Below, piece after piece: positions 1-6,236 of a DNA stretch of 8,192 nt (positions within the stretch are counted from its first letter, which is position 1; each line of letters opens with the position of its first letter). This DNA comes from Gemmatimonadota bacterium (GTDB lineage: Bacteria > Gemmatimonadota > Gemmatimonadetes > Gemmatimonadales > Gemmatimonadaceae), in contig JARIET010000118.1 of the NCBI GenBank assembly GCA_031127185.1, forward strand, positions 1-8,192, in the 5' to 3' direction. The notes below the pieces were generated by a model. It did not search any database, was not told where the DNA came from, and saw only the letters and a program-made list of their open reading frames with translations. Made by a program: the position numbers and the translations under genes.

Positions 1-7
1 GGCCCGG

Positions 8-1858
8 TCACGCCGGTGGCGCCGGCGGCAGTCCGCCGCTGGCCTGGAGGGCGTGCAGGCGCGCGTACGTGCCGCCCCGCGCGAGCAATTCCGCATGCGC
101 CCCGCGCTCCACGATACGACCCCGATCCAGCACCAGGATCTGCGTCGCATGCGTGATCGTCGACAGTCGGTGGGCGATGACGAACACCGTGCGGCCGGCG
201 AGCAGGCGCTCTATGGCCTCCTGCACCAGCCGCTCGTTCTCGGTGTCGAGCGCCGAAGTCGCCTCGTCGAGGATCAGGATCGGCGGGTCAACCAACAGGG
301 CGCGCGCGATGGCGATGCGCTGGCGCTGTCCGCCTGAGAGCCGCGTACCCCGCTCGCCGAGCACCGTGGCGTAGCCCTGCGGCAACTCCGAAATGAAGGC
401 GTGTGCGTTCGCCGCGCGCGCGGCGGATTCCACCTGGGCATCGGTGAACTTCTCAGCGGCGCCGTAGGCGATGTTTGCCCGGACGGTGTCGTTGAAGAGC
501 ACGGTGTCCTGGCTGACAATCCCGGTCAGCTTGCGCAGTGATGTCAGCGTGAGTTCACGTGTGTCGGATCCGTCGATCGTGATGCGACCGGCCGTGGGCT
601 CGATGAAACGCGGAATGAGATCGACCAGCGTGCTCTTCCCTGCTCCGCTCGACCCGACGAGCGCGATCACGTCGCCCTTGCGCGCGGTGAAGGAAACGTT
701 GTCGAGTACCGGATCGCCAGGCGAATAGGCAAAGCTGACGGCGTCAAAGGCAATCTCGCGTTCGAGCGCGAGCACGTCGCGGACGCCGCGGTCACGCTGG
801 GATTCGGTCGGTTCGTCGAGCACTTCGAATAGGCGCTCGGCGGCCGCAAGCGACTGGGTGGCGGTGGTCGGCGCCTGCGAGAGTTGCTTGAGCGGCGGCA
901 GCAGCCGCATCAGCATCACCATGAACGTGATGAGCGTGCCACCGTCGAGTGCGGCGGATGTACCGGCTCCTGCGCGGCTCTCGAAGATGTCGCGCGCGCC
1001 AATCCAGAGCACGCCGACGGCGACAACCGTGCCAAGCACCTCAGTGATGGGGCCGGAGAGGAGGGACAGTCGCGTGATGCGCACCATTCCCTTCGTGTAG
1101 CCGCCGCTCGCGCCGGTAAAACGCCGGTCCTCGTATTCCTCGCCGCGGAAGCTCTTTACCAGACGCACGCCACTCACCACTTCCTGCAGGACGCTGGTGA
1201 TCTCTCCGTATTCGTTGCGAAGCGCGCGGTGGCCGCGGCGGAGCTTGCGCAGAATGGGCTGGATGGTGATGGTGATCAGCGGGGCCACCACGAGCGACAA
1301 CAGCGCCAACCGCGGCGACATCCGCACGAGGAGCACGATGGTCACCGTGACCTGCGCCAGGTTCTGCACGGAGCGTGTGGCGACTTCGGCCAACACGGCC
1401 TTGGCCTGCTCCGTGTCCGAGATGATGCGCGACATCACCTGCCCGGTCTTGTTCCGCGAGAACCACCCGAGCGGCAGGCGAAGCATGTGGCGGAACACGG
1501 CGTCGCGCAGATCGCGTGTGATGCGCTCCTGCAGTGATGCCCCGAGCTGTCCGCCAAGCCAGAGGAAGACGTTCTTGAGCGCGACGAGAGCCACGATGAT
1601 GGCGATGACGCCACCGAGCGAGCCCATCGGATCGGCCGGGTCGAGCAGCCGACCGACGACGGCGTTGAGGAGGTCGGTGAGCCAGCCGCGATCCTTCGGA
1701 ATCGGGTTGCCGATCCGGAAGAGAATGTTGAGGAAGGGAATGAGCAGCAGGAACGCCACGCCGTCGAGCGCCGCGCCGACGACGTTGGCGCCGACATTGC
1801 CGGCAAACCGCCCCGAGTGGGGGCGGAGAAACGCCAGGAGCCGCCGGTAGGTATTCAC
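8..1858 (-). CDS. ABC exporter half-transporter, MsbA/lipid-flippase type
   Basis: Full-length 616-residue homodimeric-type ABC exporter: an N-terminal six-helix membrane domain (about residues 15-330) fused to a C-terminal ATPase (about 365-600). It should sit in the inner membrane and use ATP to flip or export a lipid, glycolipid or drug. All ATPase motifs are intact: A-loop Tyr378, Walker A GSSGAGKST at 402-410, Q-loop Gln450, signature LSGGQ at 507-511, Walker B ILILDEA at 527-533, D-loop SALD at 535-538 and H-loop His563. The linkers after the first helix (about 48-80) and before the last helix (about 288-307, Gly/Ala-rich) are rather long, and the protein ends in a short Pro-rich tail. 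The start is GTG at 1858, without a clear Shine-Dalgarno. It lies 10 bases downstream of the PorX-like gene, so the two are probably co-transcribed. The exact substrate cannot be read from the sequence; MsbA-like lipid export is the family-level inference. Confidence 0.93.
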   Translation of the reverse strand: MNTYRRLLAFLRPHSGRFAGNVGANVVGAALDGVAFLLLIPFLNILFRIGNPIPKDRGWLTDLLNAVVGRLLDPADPMGSLGGVIAIIVALVALKNVFLWLGGQLGASLQERITRDLRDAVFRHMLRLPLGWFSRNKTGQVMSRIISDTEQAKAVLAEVATRSVQNLAQVTVTIVLLVRMSPRLALLSLVVAPLITITIQPILRKLRRGHRALRNEYGEITSVLQEVVSGVRLVKSFRGEEYEDRRFTGASGGYTKGMVRITRLSLLSGPITEVLGTVVAVGVLWIGARDIFESRAGAGTSAALDGGTLITFMVMLMRLLPPLKQLSQAPTTATQSLAAAERLFEVLDEPTESQRDRGVRDVLALEREIAFDAVSFAYSPGDPVLDNVSFTARKGDVIALVGSSGAGKSTLVDLIPRFIEPTAGRITIDGSDTRELTLTSLRKLTGIVSQDTVLFNDTVRANIAYGAAEKFTDAQVESAARAANAHAFISELPQGYATVLGERGTRLSGGQRQRIAIARALLVDPPILILDEATSALDTENERLVQEAIERLLAGRTVFVIAHRLSTITHATQILVLDRGRIVERGAHAELLARGGTYARLHALQASGGLPPAPPA

Positions 1859-1868
1859 GGGGATGCGC

Positions 1869-3452
1869 TCAGCCCCGCGGGGTGAGCATCGCCAGCGGGA
1901 GGATCACTTCTTCGGGCGTGACGCCGCCATGCAGGAACGACCCACGATACCGTTGCTGGTATTCGCGCAGCTTGGTCGGGTAGACAAAGAACGAGTCGCC
2001 GGTCGCCAGCAGCGTGTTGCCGCCGATCAAGCCACCACCGTGCCGCGGAAGGCGAAGGTCGTCTTCGTTCGTGAAGAGGAGCGCCTGTTCGGGATTCTCG
2101 GCGCGCAGGTCGGCGCCGAACTTGTAGCGGAGGTTCGCCGTGGCGTCGCGCTTGGCGAGGACTGTGGCCGGCGTATTGCAATGGATCGACCCGTGGTCGC
2201 TCGTCAGCAGCACCGGCACGCGCTTGCGGGCGGCCTCGCGCAGCAGCGCCAGCAGTGGCGACCGATTGAACCACTGCAGCGTCAGCTGGCGAAGTGCGAT
2301 TTCGTCCTTGGCCACTTCATAGAGGATGGCCGACTCGCTGCGACCGTGCGTAAGCAGGTCGATGAAGTTGAACACCGCCGCCGTCACCCCTTCGGGCGCG
2401 ATCGCGTTTGCGAGATTGCGCTCGAGATGCTCCGTGTCGGACACCGATGAGATCTTGTGATACCGGACCGGCGTGTTGCCACGCAGATCGCGAAGCTGCA
2501 AGTCCAGCAGCTCGCGCTCGTGCGCGTTGAGCGTCTCGTCTTCCTTTTCGCCCCACCAGTCGGGGTGCCGTGCGGCCAGTTCGCCGGGGAAGAGTCCGCT
2601 GAACAGCGCGTTGCGCGCGTAAGGCGTGGCTGTCGGGAGCAGCGAGTAGTAATGCGTGGTGTCGACTTCGAAGAGCGGCGCCAGCAAGGGCTCAATGACG
2701 CGCCACTGGTCGAGCCGAAGGCAGTCCACCACAATGAACAGCGCCCGTCTTTCGTGTTCGAGAATCGGCAACAGGAACTCGCCGACGATGTCGATCGACA
2801 GCGGCGGTCGCTCGCCCTCGATGTCCTGATTCACCCACCGGGAATAGCTTCGGCCCACGTACTGGGCAAAGGCACGCCGCGTGTCGGGGTAGAGGGCCCG
2901 CAGTGATCCGTGCAGGCCCGTTTCGCCCGCTGCGGTAAGGTCCACGTCCCACTGCACCATTTCGGCGTAGCGCTCAATCCAACCGCGCCAGTCGAGTGTT
3001 CGCGGGTCGGTCGCCTCGAACTGCCGGAACCGTTCCACAAAGCTCCGCGCCACCGCTTGCTGCCGGATCTTCGGGCCTTCGAGAATTCGCGTGACCACGC
3101 TCAGCACTTGCCGCGGGTTGACGGGTTTCACGAGGTACTCGGTGACATCGGCGCCGAGTGCGTCCCGGAGCGTTCCGTCGTCCTCGCTCTTCGTGACCAT
3201 CACGACGGGGAGCGTGGGCGCCAACTCGCGCGCCTCGCGCACCATGGTCACTCCACGCATTCCCGGCATTTGCTCATCGAGCAGGAGCAGGTCGTACGCC
3301 TGGCGGCGCAGGAGTTCGAGCGCGTCAGACGCATTCGTTGCCATCCGCACGCCATATCCCTTCTCGGTCAGGAAGAGGCGATGCGACTCCAACAGGTCGG
3401 CTTCATCATCGACCCAGAGGAGCTGCTTTTGCGGTTTGGCGGCGGCGACCAT
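1869..3452 (-). CDS. porX: PorX-like response regulator with PglZ/alkaline-phosphatase-superfamily domain
   Basis: A 527-residue protein with the length and architecture of PorX. Residues 8-125 are a receiver domain with acidic pair Asp15/Asp16, phospho-acceptor Asp59 (LLLLDEQMPG), Thr87 and Lys109. Residues about 128-215 look helical. Residues about 216-527 are a PglZ/alkaline-phosphatase-superfamily domain. Expected metal and catalytic positions are all present: Asp243 (VVDCLR), Thr274/Thr276 (LPTATPYARN, one of them the likely nucleophile), Asp365 and His369 (FIDLLTH), Asp419-His420 (TSDHG) and His508 (FLHGG). In Porphyromonas gingivalis, PorX with the sensor kinase PorY controls the type IX secretion system, and its output domain is a zinc-dependent phosphodiesterase acting on oligonucleotides. 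The ATG at 3452 is chosen because the receiver domain starts right after it; an upstream in-frame extension to 3680 would give 76 basic, non-homologous residues across the divergent gene. No sensor kinase is encoded nearby. It is probably the first gene of an operon with the ABC exporter. Confidence 0.92.
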   Translation of the reverse strand: MVAAAKPQKQLLWVDDEADLLESHRLFLTEKGYGVRMATNASDALELLRRQAYDLLLLDEQMPGMRGVTMVREARELAPTLPVVMVTKSEDDGTLRDALGADVTEYLVKPVNPRQVLSVVTRILEGPKIRQQAVARSFVERFRQFEATDPRTLDWRGWIERYAEMVQWDVDLTAAGETGLHGSLRALYPDTRRAFAQYVGRSYSRWVNQDIEGERPPLSIDIVGEFLLPILEHERRALFIVVDCLRLDQWRVIEPLLAPLFEVDTTHYYSLLPTATPYARNALFSGLFPGELAARHPDWWGEKEDETLNAHERELLDLQLRDLRGNTPVRYHKISSVSDTEHLERNLANAIAPEGVTAAVFNFIDLLTHGRSESAILYEVAKDEIALRQLTLQWFNRSPLLALLREAARKRVPVLLTSDHGSIHCNTPATVLAKRDATANLRYKFGADLRAENPEQALLFTNEDDLRLPRHGGGLIGGNTLLATGDSFFVYPTKLREYQQRYRGSFLHGGVTPEEVILPLAMLTPRG

Positions 3453-3462
3453 ACAGGCGTGA

Positions 3463-3468
3463 ATTATA
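3463..3468 (-). promoter_or_regulatory. Perfect -10 box of the porX-exporter unit
   Basis: On the minus strand 3468-3463 reads TATAAT, a perfect sigma70-type -10 hexamer in an otherwise very GC-rich stretch. Only ten bases separate it from the ATG at 3452, so initiation at the usual distance (near 3456) would leave a leader of about two to six bases with no room for a Shine-Dalgarno. No convincing -35 hexamer was seen 16-18 bases upstream. It overlaps the opposing -10 box by four bases. Confidence 0.6.
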
Positions 3469-3470
3469 CT
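3465..3470 (+). promoter_or_regulatory. -10 box of the divergent small gene (leaderless start)
   Basis: TATACT matches the -10 consensus at five of six positions. The usual distance to the transcription start puts +1 at 3477, which is the G of the GTG start codon of the next gene, so the message would be leaderless. No good -35 hexamer is seen upstream. The box shares bases 3465-3468 with the leftward TATAAT, so two polymerases could not occupy both at once. Confidence 0.5.
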
Positions 3471-3476
3471 TCCCGC

Positions 3477-3869
3477 GTGCTCGGCCCCTCGCCTTTTGCG
3501 CTTCCGACGCCAGTGTCGCGCTTCAAGTCGCTCGCCACGGCGGTCGGGCGGGCGCCATTGGGGGGCCCGCGTGAGGCCGTGATGGGCACCCTGCTTGCCG
3601 CGCGACTGGCAGCCGGCACGCTCGGGCCAAACCCGGGCGCAACGGACCTGCGGGCCTCGCGAGCGGAAGGGGTGCGGCACTGGCTGGGGACAGTCGCGAT
3701 CCCGCAGGTTCCCAAGGCGGCGATTGCGCGACTGGTGGAATTGACCGTCGACGGGCAGCCGGGTTCGGTTGCGGCAGCCCTTGCCAAAGTGACCGAGGTC
3801 ACGGCGCCGTACCTCGACCGGGCGGCACGTTCAGAGCTTGAATCTTTGGCGTCCGCGCTCCGGGGGTAG
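3477..3869 (+). CDS. Small conserved-looking protein of unknown function
   Basis: A 130-residue protein that I do not recognise. It has no signal peptide, membrane helix or cysteine. After a Pro-rich start (to about residue 13) it is mostly helical by composition, with Ala/Arg/Leu-rich segments at about 33-48, 79-90, 95-109 and 112-128, separated by Gly/Pro turns such as TLGPNPGATD at 48-57. GTG at 3477 is preferred because it coincides with the predicted transcription start of the TATACT box. The reading frame runs open further upstream, but that part is antisense to porX. Later in-frame GTG (3513) and ATG (3582) codons are possible alternatives. Codon third positions are strongly G/C, which supports real coding. 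It is divergent from the porX-like gene and lies 104 bases before the DnaB-like gene, with which it may or may not be co-transcribed. Confidence 0.6.
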   Translation: MLGPSPFALPTPVSRFKSLATAVGRAPLGGPREAVMGTLLAARLAAGTLGPNPGATDLRASRAEGVRHWLGTVAIPQVPKAAIARLVELTVDGQPGSVAAALAKVTEVTAPYLDRAARSELESLASALRG

Positions 3870-3901
3870 GCGGGAGACGCAAGGCCAGTGGCTGCATACA
3901 C

Positions 3902-3931
3902 TTGCCGCATCGGTCCCGTCATCCGTAGAAT
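3902..3931 (+). promoter_or_regulatory. Candidate sigma70-type promoter of the DnaB-like/CsgG-like/barrel unit
   Basis: TTGCCG at 3902-3907 (four of six to TTGACA) and TAGAAT at 3926-3931 (five of six to TATAAT) are separated by 18 bases, in the 104-base gap before the three-gene unit. This would start transcription near 3938 and give a leader of about 36 bases. Spacing and hexamers are reasonable, but the match is only moderate. Confidence 0.35.
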
Positions 3932-3953
3932 TGCCGTCTGTCCCGGAATTGCC
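3928..3953 (+). repeat. Short direct repeat GAATTGCC at the candidate transcription start
   Basis: GAATTGCC occurs at 3928-3935 and again at 3946-3953, 18 bases apart start to start. The first copy overlaps the candidate -10 box and the second lies just after the predicted start point. This would suit an operator for a dimeric regulator, but an 8-base repeat may also be chance. Confidence 0.3.
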
Positions 3954-3973
3954 CCTTTTTCCCGACTGCACCA

Positions 3974-4834
3974 GTGGCCGTGCTCCGCAATACCGACCTT
4001 CCCCCGCTGTCGCGCCTGATTCGGCGCGTTGACGCTGCCGCGGACGGCGCAGCGACCGGGGACGCGTTTGCGACGGGGTTCCCGAGCATCGACAAGTGGC
4101 TCGGCGGCGGCCTTCGCCGCGGCGACCTCGTGGTCATCGGTGGGGAGGTGGGGGTGGGCAAGTCGGCGCTTGGACTGGCGATGGCACTTCGCATGGCCCA
4201 GGTCGGCACCAACTCGGCCTTTTTCACGTCGGAGATGACCGCGGATCGGGCAATGGAGCGGGTACTGGCCATTGAAGGGCGGGCGCGCATCGATGACATC
4301 CGAAACGGGGCGCTCGATGAGCTCACCCGCGCGGCCGTGGGCGGGGCGGCGGTCCGACTCAGGGACAGGGCGCCGATTATCGAGATCCTGCCTCCCGGCG
4401 GGATCGACACGCTCAGTGACGCCGTGCGCCGGACATTGGACGTCCAGGTTGCGTTTGTGGACTCCCTTCAGGCGCTGACATTGGGCCAGCGCGACCACGC
4501 CGAGGAGCTCGCCGTCGCGGTACGCGGTTTGAAGGCATTGGCGGTGTCCTCGGGTGCGGTGATCGTGGCGATGAGCGACCTTCCTGAGGTGGCCCGCGGG
4601 CGTGCCGACCCGCGGCCGGCACTCGCCGACTTCGGCGCACTGGGCGCCGTGAAGCAGCATGCGGACGTGGTCCTCGGGGTGTACCGCGAGGAGATGCACC
4701 ACCCGGGGACGGGCGTGGATGGGGCGACGGAGCTCCTGATCCTGAAGAATCGAAACGGCGGCACCGGATACGTAGACTTGTATTTCTACAAGCAATGGCT
4801 TCGCTTCGAGGACATGCTTGATCCAGACCGATAG
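3974..4834 (+). CDS. Solitary DnaB-type helicase core (RecA-fold ATPase) without DnaB N-terminal domain
   Basis: A 286-residue protein that is almost entirely the DnaB C-terminal RecA-fold domain. A short N-terminal tail (1-30) is followed by the typical entry ATGFPSIDKWLGGGLRRGDL. Motifs: Walker A GEVGVGKS at 57-64, catalytic-type Glu87 in TSEM, Walker B Asp163 in FVDSLQ, and the hallmark C-terminal run with ADVVLGVYREE (230-240) and KNRNGGTG (258-265), holding the likely arginine finger Arg260. Replicative DnaB is about 450 residues; the primase-binding N-terminal domain is missing. In motif H3, where DnaB usually has a glutamine (as in LSQLSR), this protein has MSDLPE with Asp202. It is therefore probably not the replicative helicase but a paralogue acting as a DNA-binding or regulatory ATPase; that role is inferred. 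GTG at 3974 starts it, without a clear Shine-Dalgarno. It heads a tight unit with two exported proteins. Confidence 0.85.
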   Translation: MAVLRNTDLPPLSRLIRRVDAAADGAATGDAFATGFPSIDKWLGGGLRRGDLVVIGGEVGVGKSALGLAMALRMAQVGTNSAFFTSEMTADRAMERVLAIEGRARIDDIRNGALDELTRAAVGGAAVRLRDRAPIIEILPPGGIDTLSDAVRRTLDVQVAFVDSLQALTLGQRDHAEELAVAVRGLKALAVSSGAVIVAMSDLPEVARGRADPRPALADFGALGAVKQHADVVLGVYREEMHHPGTGVDGATELLILKNRNGGTGYVDLYFYKQWLRFEDMLDPDR

Positions 4835-4840
4835 GAGAGG
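4833..4840 (+). promoter_or_regulatory. Shine-Dalgarno site that fixes the CsgG-like start
   Basis: AGGAGAGG lies four bases before ATG 4845 and contains the end of the upstream TAG stop (4832-4834). It supports ATG 4845 over an in-frame TTG at 4818, which would overlap the upstream gene and add nine charged residues in front of the signal peptide. Confidence 0.8.
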
Positions 4841-4844
4841 CTCG

Positions 4845-6224
4845 ATGGAACGCACAACTCGCACGCGGCTCGCGGTTGCATTGGCGGCGCTGATCGTCGC
4901 CCAGACGGGGGCGTGGGCCCAGGAGATCACGACTACGCAGGACCGTGCGCTGACGCAGCTCCAGACAAAGCTCGCGGCCAATCCGACGTCGGTGAAGGCG
5001 CTCCGTGCCGTGGGCCTCAAGTTGTATGAGCTCGGCCGGTATCAGGATTCGCGCCCGGTACTGGAACAGGCGCAACGACTTGCGCCCAAGGACGGGATTG
5101 TCGCGTTGTATTCCGGGATGGCAGCCGAGCAGGTCAAGGATTTCCCGGCCGCGAAGGTCGCGTACACGAAGTACCTCGAAGTGGGCAAGACGAAAAAGGT
5201 GCGCAACCAGATTTCTGCGCGGCTTGTTTCCATGGCGAAGGAAGAGTTGAAGGAGCAGGCGCGACAGGCTGTGGCCAATGAGCAGGCACTGCGCGGGGCG
5301 CAGGTGCCGGGAACCACGGTCGCCGTGCTGCCATTCCGCTGCTCCTGCGCCGATACCGCGCTGCTTCCGCTCGAGCGCGGGATGGCGGACCTGGTGGTCT
5401 CGGACCTGAGCCGTTCCTCTGCGATCCGCGTGCTCGAGCGCGACCGCATGCAGGCGATCGCTGACGAAATTCGCCTCGCACAGACGGCGCAGGTTGACGC
5501 CGGTACCGCGGCCCGCGCGGGAAAGCTGATCGCGGCGGGACGCATCCTGAACGGTCAGATCCTCCAGTCAGCGGGGCAGCAACGGATGGACCTCGCCGGT
5601 GCTGTGGTCAACACGAACAGCAGCAACGTCGAATCCAATCCGGCTGCGCAGGGCACCATTGACGCCCTGTTCGACCTGGAAAAGGCCTTCGTGCTGAACG
5701 TGTTCCAGCAACTCGGCGTGGTGCTGACGGTAGCCGAACGGCAGCAGTTCGAAACACGTCGCGTGCCGAGCCTGCAGGCATTTCTTGCCTACAGCCGCGG
5801 GCTGATGGCAGAAGACGCCGGGCGCCTCGACGATGCGGTCCGCTTCTTTGAGAGCGCGCGCTCGCTGGATCCCGGATTCGGCCAGGCGCTGGTGCGCGCA
5901 CAATCGGCGGCGGCGGCACGCACCGGCGCGACGGTCACGAGCGCGACGGTGACCCAGGGGCTCCGGAACTCTGCTGAAGGTCAGGTCGTCGCGGCGGCAA
6001 ACCGCGGCAGCACCAATGACGTGACACTGAACCTGACGTTGAACAATGTGGTTGGTGACGTGAACCCGACGACGACCAACACCGTGCAGAACAACACGAA
6101 CCAGTCGGGTGGCAACAACACCACCACCGGCCCGACGAACCGCGATGCCGCGTCAGAGAAGACGAGCACCGACCAGCCGGCCCAGCGCGTCGGGCAGCTG
6201 ACCATTGTCATCAAGAAACCGTAG
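4845..6224 (+). CDS. Secreted TPR/CsgG-like protein with Asn/Thr-rich tail
   Basis: A 459-residue exported protein. Residues 1-25 are a signal peptide (Arg-rich start, hydrophobic core LAVALAALIVA, cleavage after AWA before Gln26). TPR-like helices follow at about 33-113 (for example ALRAVGLKLYELGRY). Residues about 157-295 resemble the CsgG/FlgO-type fold that begins VAVLPF and contains LVVSDLSR, IRVLERDRM and GRILNGQIL. A second TPR unit sits at about 308-355 (QAFLAYSRGLMAEDAGRLDD). Residues about 389-432 are Asn/Thr-rich and low in complexity, and the chain ends in IVIKKP. The only two cysteines are Cys166 and Cys168 (FRCSCAD). CsgG itself is a lipoprotein forming the curli secretion pore, but this protein has no lipobox, so it is more likely periplasmic or associated with the inner face of the outer membrane. 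It lies 10 bases after the DnaB-like gene and 12 before the barrel, suggesting joint work in outer-membrane assembly or transport. Confidence 0.8.
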   Translation: MERTTRTRLAVALAALIVAQTGAWAQEITTTQDRALTQLQTKLAANPTSVKALRAVGLKLYELGRYQDSRPVLEQAQRLAPKDGIVALYSGMAAEQVKDFPAAKVAYTKYLEVGKTKKVRNQISARLVSMAKEELKEQARQAVANEQALRGAQVPGTTVAVLPFRCSCADTALLPLERGMADLVVSDLSRSSAIRVLERDRMQAIADEIRLAQTAQVDAGTAARAGKLIAAGRILNGQILQSAGQQRMDLAGAVVNTNSSNVESNPAAQGTIDALFDLEKAFVLNVFQQLGVVLTVAERQQFETRRVPSLQAFLAYSRGLMAEDAGRLDDAVRFFESARSLDPGFGQALVRAQSAAAARTGATVTSATVTQGLRNSAEGQVVAAANRGSTNDVTLNLTLNNVVGDVNPTTTNTVQNNTNQSGGNNTTTGPTNRDAASEKTSTDQPAQRVGQLTIVIKKP

Positions 6225-6230
6225 GGGAGA
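6223..6230 (+). promoter_or_regulatory. Shine-Dalgarno site of the beta-barrel gene
   Basis: AGGGGAGA lies six bases before ATG 6237 and overlaps the last two bases of the upstream TAG stop (6222-6224). This repeats the stop-inside-ribosome-site layout of the previous junction, which favours translational coupling. Confidence 0.75.
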
Positions 6231-6236
6231 CGCCGG

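Noticed and set aside
884..1537. Plus-strand open frame of about 217 codons
   Set aside because: It lies opposite the membrane domain of the ABC exporter, has His/Gln/Arg-rich shadow composition and no ribosome site.
2910..3476. Upstream extension of the small rightward protein
   Set aside because: It is antisense to the porX receiver and linker region; the GTG at 3477 fits the promoter and a compact protein.
3453..3680. In-frame N-terminal extension of the PorX-like protein
   Set aside because: It adds 76 basic residues with no similarity to a receiver domain, overlaps the divergent small gene and crosses both -10 boxes.
3954..3962. CCCCTTTTT run before the DnaB-like gene as a terminator for the small gene
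   Set aside because: No stable hairpin precedes the T run, so it does not qualify as an intrinsic terminator.
3464..5020. Long minus-strand open frame of about 518 codons opposite the DnaB-like gene
   Set aside because: It is antisense to a gene with clear DnaB-family motifs; its translation is rich in Arg, His and Pro and shows no domain, as expected of a shadow frame in GC-rich DNA.
6021..6140. Asn/Thr-rich low-complexity codons as a DNA repeat array
   Set aside because: There is no regular nucleotide period; the bias comes from AAC and ACC codons within the tail of the CsgG-like protein.
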